NCBI GenBank assembly: GCA_036852015.1
Contig: JAANDG010000524.1
Location: 1-64,000, forward strand
Origin: Pelodera strongyloides
Lineage: Eukaryota > Nematoda > Chromadorea > Rhabditida > Rhabditidae
DNA length: 64,000 nucleotides
Direction of reading: 5' to 3'
How positions within the stretch are numbered: position 1 is the stretch's first letter; each line of letters begins with the position of its first letter. Shown one piece after another: positions 23,001-34,275 of the stretch. Below the pieces are notes generated by a model. The model did no database searches. It was given only the letters and a program-made list of their open reading frames with translations, and had not been told where the DNA came from. The position numbers and the translations under genes are program-made.

Positions 23001-25494
23001 AGAACTTTCGTTCCAAGTTCGAATGAACACCACTAATTATAATACCTATTCACGTTGCAGTGCTTCATCGCTCGTTTCTTCTACAATGTCTGGGTCTGCA
23101 CCGTCACTGCTAGATTCTAGCGCTTCACAGTTTTCCCAACCGCCTCCTGGATTCCAAACAGGTTTGCTTTATATTTTAGTTTCTTAATTTTTGTTTTCTT
23201 AGTAATTTAAACTTCTTGCTTGGTGCTTATGTTATGTGCCACTGTGCTACAACTCTAGTTCCGAATACACTTATGTTTATTTAGTTTCTAACAAACACAA
23301 GAAGGTAATTGGTATTGCTGCTCATATCTCAGTATGATATAATATATGTATGTGCAGTACAGTACATTAGGTAGCTAGTATAATAAAGGACCCCGGCTAA
23401 AAAGTCCAGGTTTTGCCTGTCTTTATTTTATCTCATTTTGGTCAATTTAGGCACAACATCGTCAGATACCTCATTCAACTCTTTGCTTCCCCCGCCTGCC
23501 AAACAACAGCCTGCCACATCTATGTCGAATTCCTTTACGAGGTGGGTTTTATTTCTTTATGGAAAATAAAATGTTTTTTTTTTCTTGGTTGATATATTAG
23601 CTAAGTTTTGCAATACAATTTTTGTTTGACAAACTCACCTTTGAATGACTGGCTTCTTCTGTCATTTCGAAGGAGTTTTTTTATTTGTTTGTTTAGTGTC
23701 CAATCTGGTTCGTCGGAAGGTTTTGACTTCTCGATGCCACCCCCGAACCTAGCCGGTCCACCTCCCGCAATGGGCGCAGACAGGTTAGATGGTTTCTTTT
23801 TTGGCTCTTTCTGGTTCTGCTGGTCGTTCGGTAATGATTTTTGTTCATTGTTTTATTTTCATAGTTTTAGCTTTTGGGTATGGTACTTTGTCAATTTTGA
23901 TCGTTTTGTGGATTAACAAGGTGCTCTTATATTTTGACTTTTAAACGTCATTTTCAGCACACCAAAGCCAACCGCTGGAATCTGGTCGGCAACTGCGACG
24001 AGTGAGTTTTTCTGTTTTGTTTATTTTAATATATTGTTTGCTTTTGTTTTGGTTTCTGTTTATTTTTTTAGTATTTTTTGCAATGTGGGCATGAAACGTG
24101 CGCAAAATCGCACATCCTATAACCCAGGGTAAGATTCAGGTCAGGCGGTCTCATATCATAGCATAAAACACCCCGCCAAATGCGGACGAGCACCTCCCGA
24201 TCCGTAATGCATTGTATGCAAATGAGTCTAAATCACATCCCGATCCCTAATACATTACATGCAAATTAGTCTAAATCACCTCCCCAAAATTTTGAAATGC
24301 GGACGTAATTTATTCCCTGTCTCATATTAGTATTCAATTCCAAATGTATATGTAAATATGTCTAACGGAGTGAAGCGTAACAGTGACGTTATTTTTTGGT
24401 CATATCTAAACGGACTAGCTCAGGGCGTAATCCCATTTGTATATGTAGTGAATTATGTATATAAAATGATATTTTCACTAAGAGTAAGAGTATACGTATA
24501 CATAGTTGTTTGAAACGGCCTCCGGGGGTGGCAGGGCATAAAACTCGTCGGGAAAAGCTCAAGACCACCATCCAAATAGATGTAGTGTTTCCGAAACTTG
24601 TAGCTCTATACAATACGTTTCTGCTTTTCACCATACATAATATTCTAATCCCGACGGTGGTATGGCTACGAGCTCAAGACCACCGTCTAAATTTATGCAG
24701 TATGCTAATCCGGATGGTGGTTTCGTCTGTCAGAGCATCAACGAGTTTATGCCATGGGGGGTGGTCTGAGCCATGCCGGAGGTTAGTGGTAGGTTGCGTG
24801 ATTTTACGCCCCAGGATCGTCACGTCGTATGTATTTACACCCTGCCCGTCCCTGAGCGGAATTATATCCTTACTTCTTTTTATTGATTTCAGATATTACT
24901 TGTTTCAGGCGCTCCTCCACCTGCCATGAACCGTTCATTTGGCTCAGTTCCGCCTGTATCCTCCTCATCTCTATTTTCCACGGGCCCCTCTGCCCTGAAC
25001 GATGGTGTGAGCAGAACATTGGCCCGGGCCCTGGGTACAGTAGGAAGCTCCCAGTCTCCTTCCCGCCCAACGGCTCCCGGATATCTGAGCACACCACCCA
25101 GGACTGGGGATCTGACCTCGTCGCCTTCGAAAGGTAAGCTGAAGTTTATTTATTGCTATATATTATGTATATGTTTAATGGTGGGAATGCCTGAATCCAT
25201 CGCAGTAAAAAACCTGGATTTTCTTAAAATGAGCAAATTCCTATAGAAATAAATAGAAAATAGGACCGGTTGGTGACTAAGTGTTGCATCTTTTGTCATT
25301 ACTTTGTGTCAAAGTTGATTTATGTATCGCCTTTTGTGCTATTTGTACTCTTATATTGGGCCAGTGAAACATGGTATTTTGTTTATATTTGTATTTGTTT
25401 ACAAAAAGAGTATTTATATTTTTCTTTATTTCTGTATTTAGGTTCTATGGAGGCTGTTGCTAGCAGAAAAAGGACGCTTGATGCTGGTTGGTGA
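14072..25494 (+). CDS. proline-rich protein with a short helical region, 5' incomplete, function unknown
   Basis: Exons 14072-14222, 15066-15131, 15665-15768, 16325-16391, 16735-16771, 17020-17128, 17351-17414, 17552-17620, 22354-22748, 23061-23161, 23451-23541, 23697-23783, 23958-24001, 24909-25133 and 25442-25494 join in phase to about 553 residues. The N-terminal visible part has SLWGSMVTKP and a charged stretch, then a helical segment (MTPDQVRLEIDHILKF, LVQRALSVDNELD, MFEQEMAETRSAL, IVHELRKALI). The rest is low-complexity Pro/Ser with repeats such as MPPPTMSMPPPGF, GPPPIDFSKPPPG and DFSMPPPNLAGPPP. It ends TLDAGW and a TGA. Composition suggests an mRNA-protein or splicing-associated scaffold, but I do not recognise the family. 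The first exon starts mid-codon, so upstream exons are missing. At the last exon a gtgagc overlaps the stop, so further splicing is possible, but a following exon starting with A would recreate TGA. Confidence 0.8.
14225..14554 (+). pseudogene. possible LINE reverse-transcriptase relic in an intron
   Basis: A single open frame in the first visible intron reads MIEKLQMRAMKKLLGF ... VLIFIRAKNALSDVN ... SMNFLRHHYTVE. The order of an RALK-like helix and a later RAKN-like block resembles the C-terminal region of some non-LTR retrotransposon ORF2 proteins. There are no catalytic residues and no flanking element boundaries. Assignment is tentative. Confidence 0.4.
16446..16620. mobile_element. family 1 palindromic MITE (TTAA-flanked)
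   Basis: Left end TTAAAGCTAAATACCGGCC, right end GGCCGGTATTTCGCCTTAA. The interior has ATGCAAATGAACATAAAT and TAAGAATTC as in the other copies. It lies in an intron of the proline-rich gene. Confidence 0.85.
17603..17720 (+). repeat. 50-bp triplication copying an exon end with splice sites
   Basis: The exon end CCAGGCTTTGACGCTAAT plus donor gtaag is repeated at exact 50-base steps (units 17621-17670 and 17671-17720). Each later copy has a T-rich tract plus CGCCAG before GCTTTGACGCTAAT and gtaag after it, so it has the form of a 14-nt micro-exon. Inclusion of one (14 nt) or both (28 nt) would break the frame into exon 22354-22748. Confidence 0.85.
17736..19311. mobile_element. intronic insertion, unit 1 of two
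   Basis: Starts CATTTCGCTCGTACCTCACT and ends GCAAAACTAGAC. ATTTT precedes it (17731-17735) and follows it (19312-19316). Its first ~58 bases and last 268 bases match unit 2 almost exactly; the middle is unrelated to unit 2. Subterminal inverted words GTTTTGCAAAAAAG and CTTTTTGCAAAAC lie near the two ends. No transposase-like frame was recognised. It looks like a non-autonomous element of unknown class. Confidence 0.7.
19317..22018. mobile_element. intronic insertion, unit 2 of two
   Basis: Same first ~58 bases and same last ~267 bases (21752-22018) as unit 1, the latter with a single-base gap, so the pair is recent. ATTTT follows at 22019-22023, after which the host intron sequence (GGTTTTGTTTTGTTT) resumes. 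The interior includes a degenerate tandem array on 20740-21720. Minus-strand open frames in it are products of the repeats. Confidence 0.7.
20740..21720. repeat. degenerate tandem array inside insertion unit 2
   Basis: Words such as CGCGAATGTAG, CAGGACATCGTAGG and ATCCACAAAA return every ~160-200 bases (CGCGAATG-like sites near 20747, 21007, 21188, 21348 and 21548). Copies are much diverged, unlike the ends of the element. Confidence 0.65.
24166..24324. mobile_element. miniature element, family 4 copy
   Basis: Shares its length with 33048-33190: CCCCGCCAAATGCGGACG at the left, two ATGCAAATTAGTC-type words inside, and CCCAAAATTTTGAAATGCGG with TTTATTCCCTG at the right. Non-coding, in an intron of the proline-rich gene. 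Confidence 0.7.
24518..24800. mobile_element. inverted-repeat element
   Basis: GGCAGGGCATAAAACTCGT near 24530 is matched in reverse by ACGAGTTTATGCCATGG near 24749, and AAGACCACCATCC by GGATGGTGG. It also contains a direct copy (GAGCTCAAGACCACCGTC). A MITE-like hairpin in the intron before exon 24909-25133. Confidence 0.55.
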
Positions 25495-27335
25495 GCAATT
25501 TGAATTCAATCCGTTTTTGACATTCTTTCGTCCTTTTCCTTTTTATGTTTAATATTGAGAATGAGAATATTTGATTGATTTTTTCCGGTGACTGTGTTCT
25601 GTTCTGAATACAAATTTATTTGTTCTTATTGGCCCAGACTCTTTTTCGATGACCTACTTTTTATGTCGATTTTTCACGCCCATTTTTTTATAATAGTAAC
25701 ATATCATAGATTTTTAGAGTTCTCTAGCTTATTGTTTAAATTTCTTTATCTTTAATATGGTTCTTTAGTCTTTAGTATATGGTGTTGTTATGTGTGCTAG
25801 TAGGACTGGATCAATGGATATCTTTTAGTGTGTGAGTTACCATATTTGAGCCCCCCTCCAATTCTCATAAGTAAAATCTCATGTCTGTACACTATTGGAT
25901 CCGTTTGGCATATTTTTATTCCCATATTGTTTTTTAAAAGGATTTGTACGATCTCCCTTCTTTTTTCTTTATTTTCAGTATATTGTTTCTAGTTTCTCTC
26001 TTTTTGTATTTTTGTGTTTGATTTCCATTTGTTTGTTTAGCCGTATCAAGCTACATCTTTTTGATAAAAGTTCTCTATATTCATTATTCCGTGATGCGAC
26101 AAAATTGTGCATTTAGACGCGCGGAGGAGGTATAGTTTCTTATGTTGTGAACGTTTGAGAAATGTTTTAAGAATTAGGATGAGTTTAATAATAAAACATT
26201 TGGTAATGTTATGTTTTGTATTGTTTGTTTCCAAGAAAGGCTGTCCCTGTCACAATGAGACATATTTATTAATCATATTATTAAAGATGATAATTGATAT
26301 ACATTTGTGCTTTGTGTGCTGTGGTTATATGATCATCAAAATGATGACTATCCCCGAATATATACATTTCCCGATTGATTATTATTGATTCTTGTCTCGG
26401 CGGAGCTTTTAGATTGTCACATTAGTTATAAAACAATTTTTATGGATAATTTTGTTTATACAAATACCTCTAATGTACAATTTTTATGCCAAGTTCGTTT
26501 AGTAAGGAAAGCGGGTTAGAGGGCGCCTATATGAGTCTACGTTTTTTAATCAGATTTTGTTGTACGTAAGTTTTCCATTGCTGATATTCTATAGTGGTTT
26601 ATCATCAATACCAAATAGGGTGTCATAGCAGTTTTGTATATATGTTAATTTGTAGGGGCAATTGGCCACAATGGACGAGGTACTTCTCTCCTCTCATTTA
26701 AGGTACTGTACTTATGATTTGGTGGTTGTTTGGGGTCCTCATTGAAAGTTATGATGTGTTGCGCGTGGTTTGTGAAACGACGGTTGGGCAATTGTGTTCC
26801 CATTTATAGTATGGAAATCCATGTTTCGTCGGTGGAATACCATTTGTATATAGGACGTGGGAATGTAGTTGTCCACATACGTGACTGGACCGCGCGTGTT
26901 TTGCCGCTTTAAATGCATTGGTACTGTATTTGTCTACGGCGCATTTCTATGGGAGCCTTATTAGCCTTTTCACTTACACTTGGCTATTTGTATAAGTCAT
27001 CAAGTCATATTTTCTATTGTATCGACATCATAACGTCACATATGGAAATCTGCTAATCATTAGCCTACATGCTAATTTCCCTTACGAGATGCTAATAGTA
27101 AAGTGAACACGTGTGCATAATGACATCAGTACGCGGCACAGTTGGTTTGGGTCGCTATGCTCTACAAAAGAGACAGTTTTGTAAAGGGTAATCATTTGGG
27201 TTCTTGCTTGTTTTCGGCAGAGTATGTATGCTGACGGAGATACTGTGTGAGCAATTCAGTTTGTTTGATATGATTGTATAGCAGTTGCTATTTTATAAAG
27301 CAAAATCTAAAGTTAAATAGTTATATTGATTTTAG
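25495..27335. other. spacer between the proline-rich gene and pantothenate kinase
   Basis: No convincing exon. The 5' exon(s) of pantothenate kinase, including the start codon, should be here because the first recognised exon begins mid-codon. A possible tiny exon at 26116-26128 (acceptor CATTTAG, donor gtatag) and an ATGGACGAG before gtactt near 26671 were seen but do not satisfy phase. Confidence 0.4.
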
Positions 27336-30300
27336 ACGCGTTGCGGATGCGGACGTGAAAAATGGTGTACGGATCCGGCCGGTTGTACTGAAGGAGAAAC
27401 CAAAGACACCGTTCATTGTACTGCCGAATGAGCACAGGTTCCATCCACTGATTGTTCGACCACGTTTTGCACTGGATATGGGTTAGTGGTTATTATTGTT
27501 GTGATTATGTTGGATTTAATATGGGGTTTGCAAGTATGCCGAAAAATTTGTCTTGGAAAAATGAGTCTTGTAACGATTTTATAATTTCTTAGTTCGAAAG
27601 TACGGTACCTCGTGTACATACTTGCAAGGAATTGTTGCATACTTGCAAACCCCAATAATCTTCTGAAATGTACTTTATCGGGGATTACTTGGTGATGGGT
27701 GTTTACGTCATAAGTTAGTAACATTGAAATGGAAAGTGAGATTTAACTGGCAGCTTTCCAGGAGGCACCCTATGCAAACTGGTGTACACAACGGTGTGCC
27801 ATGAAGAGGCTAGTTATTTGCTTCTTTCTTGATTTATTGGGTGAACGGTTCATAGTAACATTTGGTACGTCTCAATTCCAAGTATGTGCGGCTTCGCTTC
27901 GCCAAAGCCTTTTTTCTTCAGAAGCTCATCTCTCTGACCTCTGATTCTCTTTTTTTGAAGTCTCTTCTCTCTCTCTCTCTGTCTCTCTCTCTCTCTGTCT
28001 CTCTCTCTCTGTCTCTCTCTCTCACTGTCTCTCTCTCTCTCTCTGTCTCTCATTCTCATATCCCTGTCTGACTGGCTCGATTAGGTCCCTTCTACCTTAC
28101 ATCACTCATTCATTGTTTATTTTCAGAAGAGCGATAATCCCGAAGTGCTGCTCAACTTCAAGAAGTTCACCAACATCACCGACTGCATAGCGTTTTTGAA
28201 GGAGGTATGCGTTTCCTTTCTATGTTGTATTAGTTGTATGTGTGCGAGACCCTTTTCATCAACAATTACATCTTTATACGTAGAACCAGTCGGCTACCGC
28301 CGCCTGAGGCGTCTTTCCAATATTCGCTGATGGTCGCTATGTTTCACTGGGCTATATCTATAAGTAGAAGCAACTCTTTCTCGCAAGAATAATTTCCTGG
28401 GGATAGAACTTAGTTTTGGTTCGCCCATTTTAGGATGTTGACTATATTCCTCCTAAATTGCCTGTAAATCGTTGGACAAATATAACGTCCAAAAATTTCC
28501 AAAACGTAAAAGTAGCGGAATAAGCGCGTGGCTGATACGCCGCAATTTTTCGCTGGGCTATATAAGTTAGAAGCAAACGTTTTCACAAAGGAAATGGTTT
28601 CAGTTTTGTTATTTTCCTTTTGAAGCCTACACCTATATCAAACACGGGGATAGAAATTAGTTTCTGTTGACTATATTTCTCCTAAATTTGTCTGCAACTT
28701 GCTCTACTCTATAATATCGAAAAAATTGCCAAAGCCTAAAAGCAGCTTAATATCGTGTGGCTGATAGGCCGCAATGTTTCGCTGGGCTATATAAGTTAGG
28801 AAGAAACATGTCTATTCAAAGAGTCTCCAGTCTCTCATTTTTCCTTTTGAACCCATACCAATATTGAACACGGGTTAGAACTTAGGTTCTGTTGTCTATA
28901 TTCCTCCTAAATTGTCTGCAATTTGCTGGACTCTATAATATCGAAAAAATTCCAAATCCTAAAAGCAGCTTAATATCGCGTGGTTGATACGCCGCAATGT
29001 TTCGCTGGGCTATATAAGTTAGGAAGAAACATGTCTATTCAAAGAGTCTCCAGTCTCTCATTTTTCCTTTTGAACCCATACCAATATTGAACACGGGTTA
29101 GAACTTAGGTTCTGTTGTCTATATTCCTCCTAAATTGTCTGCAATTTGCTGGACTCTATAATATCGAAAAAATTCCAAATCCTAAAAGCAGCTTAATATC
29201 GCGTGGTTGATACGCCGCAATGTTTCGCTGGGCTATATAAGTTAGGAAGAAACATGTCTATTCAAAGAGTCTCCAGTCTCTCATTTTTCCTTTTGAACCC
29301 ATACCAATATTGAACACGGGTTAGAACTTAGGTTCTGTTGTCTATATTCCTCCTAAATTGTCTGCAATTTGCTGGACTCTATAATATCGAAAAAATTCCA
29401 AATCCTAAAAGCAGCTTAATATCGCGTGGCTGATACGCCGCAATGTTTCGCTGGGCTATATAAGTTAGGAAGAAACATGTCTATGCAAAGAGTCTCCAGT
29501 CTCTCATTTTTCCTTTTGAACCCATACCAATATTGAACACGGGTTAGAACTTAGTTTCTATATTCCTCCTAAATTGTCTGCAACTTGCTGGCCTCTACAA
29601 TATCGAAAAAATGTAAAAAAAAGAAGGAATAAGTGTCTGGATGATACGTCGCAATGTTTCGCTGGGCTATATAAGTTAGAAGCAAACATTTGTCCGAAGG
29701 AAACAGTTTCACTTTTGTTATTTTCCTTTTGAAACCTACACCAATATCAAACACGGGGATAGAACTTAGTTTCTGTTGACTATATTTCTCCTAAATTGTC
29801 TGCAACTTGCTGGACTCTATAAGTCTATAACCTAAAAAAAATAGCCAAAGCCTAAAAGCAGCGGAATGTAAGTGACCGCTATTTTACTTTTTGAAACCTA
29901 TACGAATGTTAAACATGGGATCGAACATAGTTTTAGTGTGCCGGTGTGCCCTTTATATAACTGGTGAACGTATTCCTCCTAAACTGTCTGCAGATCGTTA
30001 GACTCTATAAAGCAGAAAAAATCCAAAATTGTCACAGATCTTTTCATTAACTGTATTAAACTAAAGAATGTCGTAGAACGTTACAGGTGACACCGTGTAT
30101 AATCCATACTAAAGCAAAAAGTACGCGAAATTAAGAAATTCTGTTGAATGTTCTTTCGTTCGACCGAAACATCGCCAAGATTGGACGCTCGTTTCATGGG
30201 AAATAATGGAAATGTGCAGAGAATTACTCAATGCTTTGTTGCAAAATATGTCGACTAAATCTTTGTAAAAAGAGTAAATGAAAAATTAGACTACGAAGTG

Positions 30301-33300
30301 ATTACAAAAAAGTATTTCATAAAAAGATGTCAATGATTGTGATTTGGTAGTTCTCTGAGTTGTGAGTGTTCGTTGTTTCCTAAAATGAGCTGCGCGCCAC
30401 CGCGCCCGAACGATACACCACACACATTCCGTATATGCAGCCTTTTTTGGACTATTGTGAGAGGGGCGCTCGGGATGTGAGATGGCTCAGTGCATGGGAA
30501 CATGAACTACTGAACCAATCCTACTTCCTGAGCGTAACGCACATCATCCAAACACACAATCAATCAAACAAACAAACAAACAAACAAACAAACAAAGCTC
30601 CCAACTTATATAATAAGATAATATATATTATACGCAAATTGAAAGATAGTTTTTATGAATTGGTTATATTCAACGCATACCTTGTTGGTATACTCATTGT
30701 CCTACAGTATCACTATCAGGTGATGAATGATTAGTTGACTGTATACGGAGATAGGTTCAAGTATATAATGGCATGTCTCTCTGTCCGCGTCACGAACAAT
30801 TATATGCACGTGTGATCCGTAATTAACATACTCATCATGCTCATTATCAGTGTCCTCGTATCAGTAACGTAATTAGGTTCAATTACATACGTTTTATCTT
30901 TTAGGAATGGAGCAGTCGTACTTCTGAAGATATTCTCCATTGCACTGGAGGTGGATCTTACAAGTATTCGGATCAACTGGTATCTGAATTGGGAATTAAG
31001 TAAGTTTACCTTGATTACCTTGACGACTCGTACTTCAGCGTCAAGATCGATTTGTCTGCTGCGAGTCCCACGTTGTGTTCCATTATACGCAATCTCTGGC
31101 TAGCGTTTGATACATGTATTCTGTTTATAGTAGATTTTATGATGTGTTATTGATTTTCTATGCTGAATCTGAATATCCGAACTGAGTTGTAAATATGCGC
31201 GTATGAGGCATGAGTGACGATACGTGCGTTCCGGGACGTTAGGTAGAGGTAGGTAGCGTCTGTTTTGCGTACGTGGTAGTGTTATGTTCCTCAGTTATAT
31301 ATTCTGTGTAGTGGGTGGTCCATAAAGCTTTAGGTGGACCAAAAAAACTGCCACCACAGGTGCTGAATTTTGGCCTGGGATCCCGCAATTCAATCCATTG
31401 TGAATTTTTGTTGTAGTAGTAACCAAATGTTTCTACCATATCGTAAATTTGTTCGGAGCTAGGCTTTATGATCGGTTGCTCTTACGATAGGAAAAAGTTG
31501 CGATAATCAATAGAATCTATGATTCGGTGAGACTTGGGCTAATGGAATGAGTTTTGGAGTCCAATGATAATGTTATTAAAGCGAAATGCCGGTCGGTTTT
31601 TGAAACACATCGAGTACACCAGCATTCTTGTGCACCCTATGCAAATGACAATAAATTGGAATAAAAAAATCGAGCTAAATTCGAGCAAATTAGCCTAAAA
31701 GCGTAAGAATTCAGTTGTCCACGATGCGTTTCCAAAACCGTAAGTTGTAAAGTTTTCCTTGCAGAATCAGCCGTTGTGACGAGATGAGGTCGCTAATTCA
31801 GGGATGCGACTTTTTGCTGAAAAACAACGAGGACGAATCGTTCACTTACCACCATGAAGCGGTTGGATTGGAAAAGTTGGTTTCTTAGAATCCTACAGTT
31901 TTACGAATTCGTGTATGCTTATTGATTGATTATAAGCACTTCAATTCTCCAATGTAAATGTACATACGGCGCATTATTCGTGTAATTGATGGGGTAGTCT
32001 GCGAACCTGCCTTTGTATTAAGATGATGGTTAATTCAATGGGGCTCTTGATTATTATATTTGCTTATGTTTATTAAGTTATTAAATCAGGTTATGAAGGT
32101 GAGATTAATGCATTTCTCCTATTCTCCTCATTTCCAGATACCAGTACAAACCGATCTCGGCCGATTCAGTCTACCCCTTTTTACTGGTCAATATTGGCAC
32201 GGGAATCTCCATTCTCAAGGTATTTTGTAGCTTTATTTTAAGAAAATGAGAGGGATACGGTAACTTACCTTTGAGGCCTTATGTGAAACCAGTAGCCATG
32301 AAACCACAATGTGTACAACCAGTGTGATTGATCCCTCTTGTGAACTTCTGGTGGCATTAACTCATTAATGTCGAGTGTAAATACTCATATGTTTTTAATA
32401 TCCCATTTCCGTTTGCAGGTCAACTCTCCCACGTCGTATGAACGCGTGGGTGGTAGCTCGATGGGTGGGGGCACGTTTATTGGAATGGGTTATCTTCTAA
32501 CGAAAGTGAATGGTAAGGTTAATGTATTTTTATGAATGAATACTACGTAACACCTTACTCAGACAGTAATCATCAGACATAGTCATAAGATAAGCATGTA
32601 GAATCCAGGTGACACTGGTGTATTGGTTATGAGAGCGCGGTAGACTCTGAAACTCTAAGCAAGTGGCCGTGGTATAAGGGAAAGTTATGGTTGGGACAGG
32701 GTATCTATAAACTTCAATGCGGGATATATTTTAAGTTACTTTGTTAGTATTTAGAATGACATATATTTTCAGATTTCGACGAACTGTTAAACCTTGCTGA
32801 AAAGGGTGACCACCGGAAAGTGGACACGTTGGTCAGCGATATTTATGGAGGTTAGCGTTAGTGGTTACTAAAAATATGTATTTGCTATGGTTTTAAGGGT
32901 CTTTAACACCTTTTTTAAAGTCCACAGATTAGCGATTTTTGTGGGTAAACCAAGTGTTTCACGGAGTGTATTTCACTATGTACCCTGTGTGATGATGATG
33001 ATAGCTTGTTCCGTTTCGCTCTCATTTTGCATATGAGTACTTGATAAACTCCCCGCCAATTGTGGACGTAATACATTATATGCAAATTAGTCCAACTCAC
33101 CTCGCACTCCGTGATGCATTATATGAAAATTAGTCTAAATCACTTCCCCAAAATTTTGAGATGCGGACCTAATTTATTCCCTGATCTCTTGGATCAATTA
33201 GCTTTCCTGGGTCCTAGGTTCGTTGTGCAAAGATTGACTTAATGCGGGTTCGATTACCACAATTATGGGGCAAGTGCTCTTCCAGTTGAGCTACAGAGCT

Positions 33301-34275
33301 ACTCTTCCACGCAACTAATACTTTTTTCCGGGTACGCACAGCACATGGTATGTACATTTATTCTTACTTCATTTAGGTTCGTACGAGAATTTGAATCTCA
33401 ACGCGGATGTAATTGCCGGTTCTTTTGGAAAGTGCAACAAATACGATACGCGAATGAGGGTGCTTCTTAGGACTTCTATATATTTTCTTTGAAACCTTTC
33501 ATTTACAAGGATTTAGGTGGTAGACGTTTTCTGATGCCCGTGAACGGACCTAGTGTACGTATGTCCCAGATCTGCAAGCCATTTTTAATCTTGACTTTTT
33601 AACATTGTGACAGTAGAAGTATAATTCTGCATGGTGCGCATGTCAATAGTCTTGCGCTTAAAACTAAAATAAACTGGAATTTTCAGCACATAAATGGTAC
33701 CCCGGATGCTTCTGACTATGCGAAAAGCTTGTTGTTGATGATTAGTAACAATATCGGGCAGGTCGGTGTTTGTGTTCTTTATCTCGTACGACTGCTTAGG
33801 ACATGTTTTATAAAAAAGGATCTACAGATATTTTTGGACCCCTACTTAACTTAAAGCGACATTCTGGCCGGTTTTTGAAACGCATTGCGTATACACCTGC
33901 TTTCTTATGCAGCATGTGCATATCAGCAAAAAAAAATAGAATAAAAACTAGACCCCAAAACTAGACCCCACTAGACCCCGCGTTGCACAAATGCATAGGA
34001 ATGCAAGTACTTGAGATGCTTTTCAAAAACCGGCCGGTATTTCGCTTTAACAACTTATGTATCTTCTCGTAGAGTTACTTTCAGTTCTGGGAGTACACGG
34101 TTGTTGCATACATAATGTCTTTTCCTCCTCGCCAAAAAAATTGTCCATGCTTTAGATGGCAATGTTGTACGGCCACCGCTTTAACCTGAAACGGATCTAT
34201 TTTGGCGGGTTCTTCATCAGAAAACACCCAATCACAATGAGAACACTCAGCTATGCGATCAACTTTTGGAGCAAG
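27336..34275 (+). CDS. pnk-1: pantothenate kinase (eukaryotic type), both ends incomplete
   Basis: Phosphorylates pantothenate with ATP, the committed step of coenzyme A synthesis. Exons 27336-27481, 27762-27808, 28127-28204, 30905-30999, 31765-31875, 32138-32219, 32419-32512, 32773-32850, 33377-33459, 33687-33761 and 34156-34275 join in phase to 336 residues. Family motifs in order: [17 protein letters not shown] (nucleotide phosphate loop), [90 protein letters not shown] and [10 protein letters not shown]. The usual human-type ending of about 25 more residues (LRHEGYLG-like) was not found before the V-ATPase exon at 35289. The first exon starts mid-codon, so 5' exons are missing. Exon 2 seems to use a GC donor, or else an earlier GT site at 27794. 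Confidence 0.93.
27957..28057. repeat. (TC)n microsatellite
   Basis: About 100 bases of CT repeats with occasional TG interruptions, in a pantothenate kinase intron. Open frames across it (Ser/Leu or Arg/Glu repeats) are artefacts. Confidence 0.9.
28370..29870. repeat. ~224-bp tandem repeat
   Basis: Six to seven units in the third recognised intron of pantothenate kinase. Marker words GCAATGTTTCGCTGGGCTA, TATATAAGTTAG and TTGAACACGGGTTAGAAC recur every ~224 bases. Three central units are almost identical (28800-29470) and the flanking ones are diverged, the usual pattern of an array homogenised from the middle. Confidence 0.9.
31575..31741. mobile_element. family 1 MITE, right end lost
   Basis: Left end TTAAAGCGAAATGCCGGTCG and interior as in other copies, but the right arm stops at GCGTTTCCAAAACCG and lacks the terminal CTTTAA. 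Confidence 0.8.
32540..32610 (-). mobile_element. SINE 3' fragment
   Basis: Matches the body end of the SINE at 2717-3055 in the same orientation: TACTCAGACA, CATCAGACATAG and AAGCATGTAGAATCCAGG. Only about 70 bases remain, in a pantothenate kinase intron. Confidence 0.7.
33048..33190. mobile_element. miniature element, family 4 copy
   Basis: Second copy of the element at 24166-24324: CCCCGCCAATTGTGGACG, ATGCAAATTAGTCC, CCCCAAAATTTTGAGATGCG and TTTATTCCCTG. Confidence 0.7.
33233..33312 (-). repeat. decayed tRNA-like sequence
   Basis: On the minus strand it has an A-box-like TAGCTCAACTGG and a B-box-like GGTAATCGAACCC with spacing near that of a tRNA. Stems are too broken for a working gene, so it is probably a SINE head or tRNA pseudogene. 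Confidence 0.4.
33851..34050. mobile_element. family 1 MITE
   Basis: Left end TTAAAGCGACATTCTGGCCG, right end GGCCGGTATTTCGCTTTAA. The interior contains a small duplication (AAAACTAGACCCC repeated). It lies in the last pantothenate kinase intron seen. Confidence 0.85.
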
